The notes below the pieces were generated by a model. It was not told where the DNA came from and searched no databases. It worked only from the letters and a program-made list of their open reading frames with translations. Positions 56,801-64,000 of a stretch of DNA of 64,000 bases are shown here, one piece after another. This DNA is from Lonicera japonica (Eukaryota; Streptophyta; Magnoliopsida; Dipsacales; Caprifoliaceae). Position 1 is the first letter of the stretch. Each line of letters opens with the position of its first letter. The position numbers were made by a program, and so were the translations under genes. The stretch is taken from assembly GCA_021464415.1 (NCBI GenBank), contig JAKCWG010000625.1, positions 1 through 64,000 of the forward strand, given 5' to 3'.

Positions 56801-59549
56801 CATTGTCATGCCATTCGGGCTGAAGAATGCTGGGGCAACATATCATAGGGCAGCTATAGTCATCTTCCACGACATGATCCACAAAGAAGTAAAAGTATAT
56901 GTGGACGATATGATTATCAAGTAGAAAGAGAGGGAAGGCCATATCCCAGCCTTACGACCCTTTTTTGATCGACTCCGCCAGTATCAGATGAGACTCAATC
57001 CGCTGAAGTGTGTGTTTGGAGTAACCAAGGAAAAACTCCTGGGCTATGTCGTCAGTAAAAAAGGAATCGAGGTAGACCCCGCCAAGGTTAAAGCTATCCG
57101 AAATATGCCCGAACCTCGTACTGAGAGAAAAGTCCGTGGATTTTTGGGTAATTTACAGTACATCAGTAGGTTCATCTCTCAACTCACTCAGACGTGCGAG
57201 CCCATCTTTAAACTCCTGAGGAAATCTTCACCAGGAGAGTGGGACGATCAATGCCAAGAAACTTTCAATAAATCAAAGACTACCTCTCCAACCCCCCAGT
57301 ATTGGCCCCACCATAGATCGAGTTTCCATTAATGCTATACCTAACAGTCGTCGATACGGCTACGGGAGTCATGTTAGCCCAACATCTGACCGATACGCGA
57401 AAGGAACATACTATTTACTATGTTAGCAAGAAATTGTCTTCATTCAGGGTAAACTACACGCCACTAGAGAAATCATGCATCGCTCTTGTTTGGGTAACAC
57501 AAAAATTGCGGCATTACATGTTGGTTTTTCCGATCATCCTGGCATCGCAGATTGATCCACTAAAATACCTCTTCGAGAAATCGACTCTCTCAAACCGTAT
57601 GGCAAAATGGTTATTCTTACTCTCTGAGTTCGACATCACCTACATGACCCAAAAAGAAATAAAAGGCAAGATCATAGCTGACTACCCGTCCCACAATCCA
57701 ATATTAGGGGACATGCTGGAAGAAGCCGAGTTCCCAGATGAGTCTATCATGAATCTTGAGACCGATGAACACTAAAAATTGTACTTTGACAGGGCCGCTA
57801 ACCGAAATGGAAATAGGATAAGCATCCTGTTAGTCTCCCCAAATCAAATGCATTCCCCGATATCCTATCGTCTAGACTTCTTCTGCACCAACAACGTAGC
57901 TGAGTATGAAGCCTATATAGTGGGATTGAAGATCGCATTCCAATGGGATATAAAGAGAATACAAGTGTACGGAGATTCGATACTGGCAGTCCATCAGGTT
58001 CTGAAAGAATGGAAGATCAGGGATGAGAAGTTAGTCCCATACCTCGTCCGGCTGGAGGATGTCGCGGGAAGATTCGAACATTCAGAGTTTTACTATGTTC
58101 CCCAGTCACAAAATAGTTTCACTGACGCATTGGCAACTTTGGCATCTATGATCGATATCCCGGAGGGAATGGAAAAAATCACTCTTACAGTACAAAAGAG
58201 ATCAGGTCCAGCTCATTGCATGGCCCTTGAGATGGAAAATGAAGAGGGCGGGGACTCATCCACCTAGTTTCATGACATTTGGAACTTATTGAAGAATCAT
58301 CAGTATCCCGAGCAAGCAGATAAAAGAACATGGGTTAAGGTCAGGAGATTAGCGTCAAGGTTCATACTTTGTGCCGGAAGACTGTATAAAAGAAATTACG
58401 ATGGGACTCATCTCTAATGCCTCACCGAAAAAGAATCTGTCAAGATGATGAATCAAATACAGGGGGGGATTGCGGACCCCATATGAGCGGTCATACGTTG
58501 GCCCGCAAAATCGTTAGACAAGGTTACTACTGGTCTACCCTACAGAACGACTGCGTTAATCATGTGCGCCGTTGTCACAAATGTCAAATTTATGCCAAGT
58601 CTCAAAAGCTCTCGCCGAAAGAGTTGTACAATATGACCGCCCCCTGGCCTTTCGCGACATGGGGAATCGACATTATTGGGAAGATCTCACCCAAGGCAAG
58701 CAAAGGCCACGAGTATATACTAGTAGCCATCAATTACTTCACCAAATGGGTGGAGGCCGAATCCTTCAAAACCCTTGACGCCAGGAAAGTTGCCCAATAA
58801 ATTATACGAAACATCATCTGTCGATATGGGGTCCCACACGAGATCATCTTGGATAACGGAACCCACTTCAAAGGAGAGGCTAACGCGGTCATGGAAGAAT
58901 ATAGCATCACCAAGCATAAATCCGTATAGACCACAAACCAATAGAGCAGTTGAGGCCACCAATCAAAACTTGAATAACATACTGGGTAAGATGACCGACA
59001 CTTGCCAGGACTGGCCGGAGAAATTACCATATGCGCTGTGGGGGTACCGCAACACCGAGAGAGTTTCTACCGGGGTAACCCTATTTTCCCTTACATACGG
59101 GATGAAAGCAGTCCTTCCCGTTGAGTTAGAAGTCCCCTCCCTTAGAATCATGCTCGAAAACCAAGTTAATGAGTTTGAGTGGGTCCAGGCACGTTATAAC
59201 GAGCTGGCCCTGCTAGATGAAAAAAGATTGAAAGCCGCATATCACCATCAAGGGTATCATAAGAGAATCGCTCGAGCCTTCAACCAAAAAGTAAAGACTT
59301 GGGGTATCAATGAGAACGACATCGTGTTGAAAGAGATTCGAGAACTAGTCAGGGATCCGAGGGGAAAGTTTGGACAGAAGTGGACTGGGCCATATATCGT
59401 CAAAGAGATTGATACAGGGGACGCTGCTGTACTCACAAATTTGGACGGACATTTACTGCATTCACCAGTCAACATAGATCGTTTGAAGAAATATTACCAA
59501 TAGATGTATCATGTATGGATAAGAACTACATAAACCTGAGCCCCAACAT
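53838..59549 (+). pseudogene. Second, truncated Tat internal region (mid-gag to integrase end)
   Basis: It begins at the position equivalent to 38481 in the first copy, exactly at the LTR end. It runs colinearly through gag C-terminus, protease (NNGST instead of DNGST, near 55030), RT (56450-56920), RNase H, archaeal RNase H (57780-58180) and integrase to its end at 59503, then about 45 bp more. By eye it differs from the first copy by about 15-20%, with many stops and frame changes (for example TAG near 54169, TAA 55208, TAG 55742, TGA near 56785, TAG near 56922, TAA 57773, TAG 58266, TAA 58798). The PBS, N-terminal gag and everything after integrase are missing. Long inactive. Confidence 0.85.
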
Positions 59550-59570
59550 AGATCGTCAAAGAGATTGTTT
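59544..59570 (+). other. Templated filler at the truncation point of the second Tat copy
   Basis: Colinearity with the first copy ends at CCTGAGCCCCAAC. The next bases read CAACATAGATCGT joined to ATCGTCAAAGAGATTG. The first matches 59470-59482 and the second matches 59396-59411, sharing ATCGT at the switch. Such patchworks copied from nearby sequence are typical of end-joining repair with template switching. Confidence 0.6.
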
Positions 59571-59822
59571 TTTTTTACTAAAACTCTGCGTATTAGATTG
59601 AGCCGTTATGATGATTTGCTAAATGAAGAAAATAAGAATATATTTTTTCTTAAAAATACTTGTGCCATTAAAATATATTGTATAGTATGCCCTATCATTA
59701 TTTAACGAAAGAGTTTAAATAGTTATCATGAATAAAATGCAAAATAATACTTGCTATACATTTTTTTAAGTTACGCATTTTATAAGAAAATAGAAATATT
59801 TTCAACATAATTATGTTAATAA

Positions 59823-60858
59823 AATGAAACGTAACTATTATCGAAAAATTGGGCCCTAAAAATTGGGCCCTAAAGGAACTCATTAAATAGAAATTATAAT
59901 TAGTTAGCAAATATCAATTTAAGAGATACTATTTTTTATGCATCTCTTTTGATTGCAAATATCACAGTAAGATACTAATTGCTCTATCACATTATAGAAT
60001 ATAAAATAAACATAAAACTATAACTTGCTTTTCTTTCCCAAGAATTAGGAGTCATTTGTGTAAGTGAAGTAATTTATCGTGCGAGGGTGCTATGTGCAAA
60101 TAAATGTAGAAGCGCAAGGGTGTGGCTTTGTAATATGTGTTAGGTAAAACAATAAAAAGAGAAAGTAGTTTGTTTTGTTTAAAGGCCTTCCGCCCCTCTT
60201 TCTTCTTCAAACGCAGCAGCCCCTCAAAACCAGCCATCCATTTTTTTTTCAAGCACAGCGCAGCAACCTGAAGGCCATAAGTCAAGCCTTCTTCCTTGCA
60301 TCTTTCCATCTTCATTCTTCATTTGTTCCGGTATCTTAGGTTAGATTTATTTTTTATAAACTTATACATTTTTTATTTAATTTTGAATATTAAGAATTAG
60401 GTGTTTTAATGTTGATTTGCTTCTTAGATTGTTAATATATTTGTTTGTTGATTATTATTTGTTAATGTTGATTTGCTTCTTAGATTGTTAAATATTGATA
60501 CTATATTTGATTATTGAGCTTAATTTGCTTATTAGATTGTTATTTGATAAATTAATATTGAGATTAATATATGTGTTTGTTGGTTATAGTAGGTTGAATA
60601 TTGAGTTGATAAAAATATTTCAAAATATATAATTAATTTTTATATATCATTTTTTTGTTCAAAAACAGAATGGAGAAATATTTTAGTAAAGTAGGAGTAA
60701 GTTCTACTTCTCAAAATGTTGGTTCAAGTTCTACTCCAAATGTCAATTCCACTCTATCAAGTATAGATTCATTTTGGCCTTATTATAGTATATGCAAAAA
60801 ATTCTTATTGTGTTCTTAGTTTGGCCCCACCTGAACCAAAATCCTAGCTCCGCCACTG
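59823..60858 (+). mobile_element. hAT deletion derivative (TTF-type zinc-finger transposase family)
   Basis: The right end CCTAGCTCCGCCACTG (60843-60858) is the reverse complement of CAGTGGCGGAGCTAGG, the terminal repeat type of this hAT group, and is followed inward by CCAAAATC and 'TTGGCCCCACCTGAA'. A subterminal 'TTGGGCCCTAAAA' doublet (59848-59875) also suits the group. A 5' UTR intron acceptor (CAG at 60665-60667) precedes a start at 60670. The left terminal repeat was not found, so the left boundary is a guess. Confidence 0.5.
60670..60819 (+). pseudogene. N-terminal stub of a hAT transposase
   Basis: A 49-codon frame starting MEKYFSKVG with a Ser/Thr-rich tail. This is the usual short 'MEKYF(K/S)' start of plant TTF-type zinc-finger hAT proteins, immediately after a splice acceptor. 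After about residue 36 the frame runs straight into the element's 3' subterminal sequence and stops at 60817-60819. The zinc finger and catalytic domains have been deleted. Confidence 0.5.
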
Positions 60859-60866
60859 CACCCACT

Positions 60867-61893
60867 CCATGGATTTGGCTCCTCTAAATGGCCAATTTGA
60901 CATTACTAGTACAGTGCAAAATTATAGATAGTTGATTACAAATCAATGGCAAGTATACTCACACATTTACTGAACACTTAATTTTGATAAGAATTGCACC
61001 GTTTAATTAGCTAGATAGGAGTAACACCCTTCATTCTTCTCCTTTAGGTTTCTCTGTTCTCTTCTCCTTCTTCTTCTTAATTTTTTTGTCACTTACAATA
61101 TTTCTCTCTCCTATCTTTCCATAAAAAAACTGGATGTTTTGTTCTGTATCTCTAAATTTGTATCCCATTTTGAAATTTATGGAAAAAGAGTTTTTAATTA
61201 TTTTCTTTTTTCAGCAAGCCACGAACATATTTGTTTGACAGAAATGGAAAAGCAGAGCATATACATTCATATTCATAGAGTTTAAATAACAATTCCATTG
61301 GGCTATTAAAGATAATATAAAGCCTCATCTCTTAATTGATTTTAGCCATTGTGATGTTTAAGCAACTATTTTTTTTCATTCTTTTTTGGAATTTGTCTAC
61401 AGTAAAGTACATTAATTAAATTAATGAATTAAGGGGAGCGAGTCTATAGATGCCAAATTTTTTATTCTTGGTGTTAGAGAGCAATCGAATTAGGCTATGG
61501 GGTTTCTCAATTTTAGAGAAAAAAGTTGAGTCGGGGTTGAATGAGGCTGTGCCGATGGCGTTAATTTTACGACATTACAAAATGCCTCCGTTTCATCTTT
61601 GTTCAAGTGTTCAATGACGTGTGAATATCCTAGCCACTATTTTCTAATTAAGGGTCTATAATGTTCTACTGTACCGGTAATGTTAAATTCACCACTTTAG
61701 AGGAGCCCCCTTTCCATGCATTGAACTGACAAATAAGAACATGCAATCTTATATTTTGGAAAGAAAAAGAGGTAGAGAGAGCAAGAGCTAACCTTTTTTG
61801 ATGCTGAAAATAGAGGCTATGGAGGACCGAGGAGTCAGTAGGCACCAGAGATGAGAATGGAAGTGTCACTAGCAAAGGGAGCAGCACGGGATG
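60867..61893. other. Non-genic stretch between hAT remnant and solo LTR
   Basis: No supported gene. AT-rich sequence with a TTC-rich patch (61035-61085). The open frames lack motifs. Confidence 0.5.
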
Positions 61894-61898
61894 CCCAT

Positions 61899-63878
61899 TG
61901 TAACATCCTGTACTTAAATTAATGTTAATTATGTTATATTACGTCAATATTGTCTGGAATTTGTAATTCTAGAAAATTTTCTATCCATAATTTGGAGAAA
62001 AGTTCCGTCGAAAATGGTAGATCTCTTAATTACCTTTCCAGGGATATAAGAATCATCCTAATCAGAGTATCGAGCGGGACCTTATGGCCAAAACAAGAAC
62101 AGGGTAAAATTTACTTGCAGACCGGTATTGAGTTTTTGGAATACTGGTCTGGCATATAGGATTTTGGGAAAAACTTGGCTGGGCATCAGTATGTAGTTTT
62201 TGCATACCAGTTAGGCGTGTAAAAATTGGAGAAAATTTTATACTGCGGATCGGTACTCCATATTTGGCATACCGGTCTGCCATACGAAAGAGTGCACCGA
62301 CTTAACTCGTTTTAAGTGCGTTTTAACCCCCTTTTCACTTATGTTCGACCCAAACACCCTCCCAAACACTAGAAGGTTCTAGAGAGAGAGAAATAATTGA
62401 GTTTCTTAAAGGATTTCAACTCGTTTTTCATCACCAATCCGAGATTTAAGCCTCGGATCATTCGAATCTTCTTCTTCAATACTATTCATCGTCTTCTTCG
62501 TAGGGATTGCTTAGGGAGAGGCCTGAATCTTCATCTTTTCTTCTTCCCTCTCACTAATAACTTGAGGTAGGGGTTTCCTTGCTTTCAAAACTTAATGACA
62601 CGCATTTATTACCCGATAATAGTTGTGTATGACTTATGTTTGCTTAAATATAGTAAGACCATGGTGTTTTATGATTCGTAAGGCTATTATTGCATGGTTG
62701 AAGACCAGATATGCCATATATACTTGATATAAAGTGTTATTTGAACCAAACGAGATATCTCTTGGTGGTATGTATTATAATTGTTGATAAAAGTGGCTTG
62801 TTGATGAATTTTGCATACCAAGGGATATGTAGCGGAACTTTTGGAGTATATATAGCATAGATTGCTACATATATATATATATTTACTATCATGTTATGCA
62901 CGATACATATTATTGTTGTGTCAGCCGACAGCTCGGGAATCTTATGGCAAGATTTCGAATGGACTCGCGGCTTGTGGTTTAATTGGTTATCTCTTGAAGG
63001 GCCTTCATCATTTATCATTGGTTCAAAGAGCTTGTGTCTCTCAGGAAGAGATCCTTAGTATGATTGTATAGTGCTTGACGGGATAGAAAATAAGTGGGGC
63101 TCGGCGCCCTTGGGTTGAAAATCCCTAAACCCGCGGGAGAGCAACGTTTGGCCGCCTATAAGCCACCAGTGAGGAGCCTGAGAACCTAGGAAATTGGCAA
63201 GGCACTATGAATTATGTTGATACTTATGCTAATATGAAATTGGGACGGTCGATCACATGGTTCTATTATGACGATGGCCTTGTATTCTTGACGACTATGG
63301 ATTATCTTTATAGTTCGTGCTCTTCACTATACGGTAAAAGGTTGATACGAGAGGTAACCTGCATTAGCACGCCCTTGCATCTTTTAATTGTTGGCAATGA
63401 TTCTTGTTTGCAACTCCGCACTGATCATGTTTTGAAAATGTAATAATAAACCTGTTTTTTTAAACACTTTGTCCTATATTTCCCCCTACTGAGCAAATAG
63501 CTCACCCCGGTTTTCTTTAAAACATTTCAGGTACTCACGATTCCCAAGAGGACAAAGAGGCGATGGGATCAGGGAGGAAGTAATGGCTCTGATATTATAG
63601 ATATTTTTGTGATGTATATGCTTGTCCGGTAAGCCACGGCTAGCCCGAAAATTGTATCTATTTTGGAAGTTCATATGGTTTGGTTTTGTATACCTGTGAT
63701 GCATGTTTAAAAGTTATAACATCATTTCTGTACCCCATACTTATCAATGCTTGATGTGCATATTGTTGTTGACTTATATTCTTCTTATACACATATCTTA
63801 GTCTTACTAAGATAGGTTAGTAATACACCAAATCTTAATTACGGGTATTATCCTGTAGATTAAGGCGGAGGTGTTACA
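61899..63878 (+). mobile_element. Solo LTR (1980 bp) with 5-bp target duplication
   Basis: It starts TGTAACATCC and ends GGTGTTACA (inverted TGTAACA ends). The flanking direct repeat CCCAT lies at 61894-61898 and 63879-63883. No PBS, gag or pol sequence and no internal second LTR were seen, so this is a solo LTR left by intra-element recombination. TGTAACACCC-type ends and a large LTR are common among plant chromoviruses (Del/Tekay), but the lineage is only a suggestion. Open frames inside are short and unsupported. Confidence 0.8.
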
Positions 63879-63883
63879 CCCAT

Positions 63884-64000
63884 AGTGATGGATGACATAC
63901 ACCATCTTTTTTGGTCTCTCGTCCAGGGAATTTGCAAGACGTAAAAATGTTAGAGAGAAGTTAGAGAGCGGAAGAGGGTTAAAAAGTTAGAAAGTGAGAT
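63884..64000. other. Right edge of the window
   Basis: Host sequence after the solo LTR. It continues the sequence that was interrupted at 61898. No gene visible. Confidence 0.4.

Noticed and set aside
52280..59549. The right LTR plus second internal region as one intact second element
   Set aside because: The PBS, leader and N-terminal gag are absent at the junction. The LTR is far closer to the left LTR than the internal regions are to each other, and there is no downstream LTR.

Overview
This is a window of plant nuclear DNA from a eudicot. Introns are AT-rich, MITEs are frequent and Ty3/gypsy elements are nested. One single-copy gene is clearly recognisable: an EARLY FLOWERING 3 (ELF3) orthologue. 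I cannot name the species. No organellar, bacterial or CRISPR sequence was seen.

Layout. 1-12.2 kb is old retrotransposon debris: a coiled-coil gene remnant with a 0.9 kb LTR, an inverted copy of a TATA-containing LTR-like repeat, a truncated gypsy element (6.1-7.6 kb), and a minus-strand Tat-type element made of a 36-bp minisatellite, a leader, a PBS and an LTR (8.4-12.2 kb). 12.2-13.5 kb is a foldback element with ~200-bp inverted ends around four ~220-bp tandem units. 15.3-15.9 kb is a retroposed array with a perfect 15-bp target duplication. 16.7-17.9 kb holds two MITEs. ELF3 spans 18.7-26.4 kb in four exons, with MITEs in all three introns. A single-exon Ser/Pro-rich protein gene lies at 29.6-30.5 kb. 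A second copy of the 0.9 kb LTR family and the 5' end of its gene lie at 31.4-33.4 kb, followed by a second copy of the TATA-containing repeat.

From 34.9 to 53.8 kb there is an 18.9 kb Tat-lineage gypsy element. It has LTRs of ~1.55 kb, a PBS and a broken gag-protease-RT-RNaseH-archaeal RNaseH-integrase frame on the plus strand. Two antisense genes lie between integrase and the right LTR: an intact DUF7745-like ORF (44.5-45.6 kb) and a five-exon, decayed plant mobile domain (PMD) gene (46.1-50.6 kb), whose first intron holds a 68-bp minisatellite. A diverged, truncated second Tat internal region follows (53.8-59.5 kb), then a hAT deletion derivative (~59.8-60.9 kb) and a solo LTR with a CCCAT target duplication (61.9-63.9 kb).

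The most unusual signal is a shared promoter module. The 12-bp palindrome TGTCGCGCGACA occurs in clusters a short, fixed-polarity distance upstream of a TATA box at both LTRs and at both antisense genes. The minus-strand LTR carries diverged but still symmetric versions at the same place. This suggests that one regulator co-controls the sense genome and the antisense cargo of the element. A second notable point is ELF3, whose C-terminus has a 15-bp duplication and one extra A that replace the usual family ending with 17 unrelated residues.
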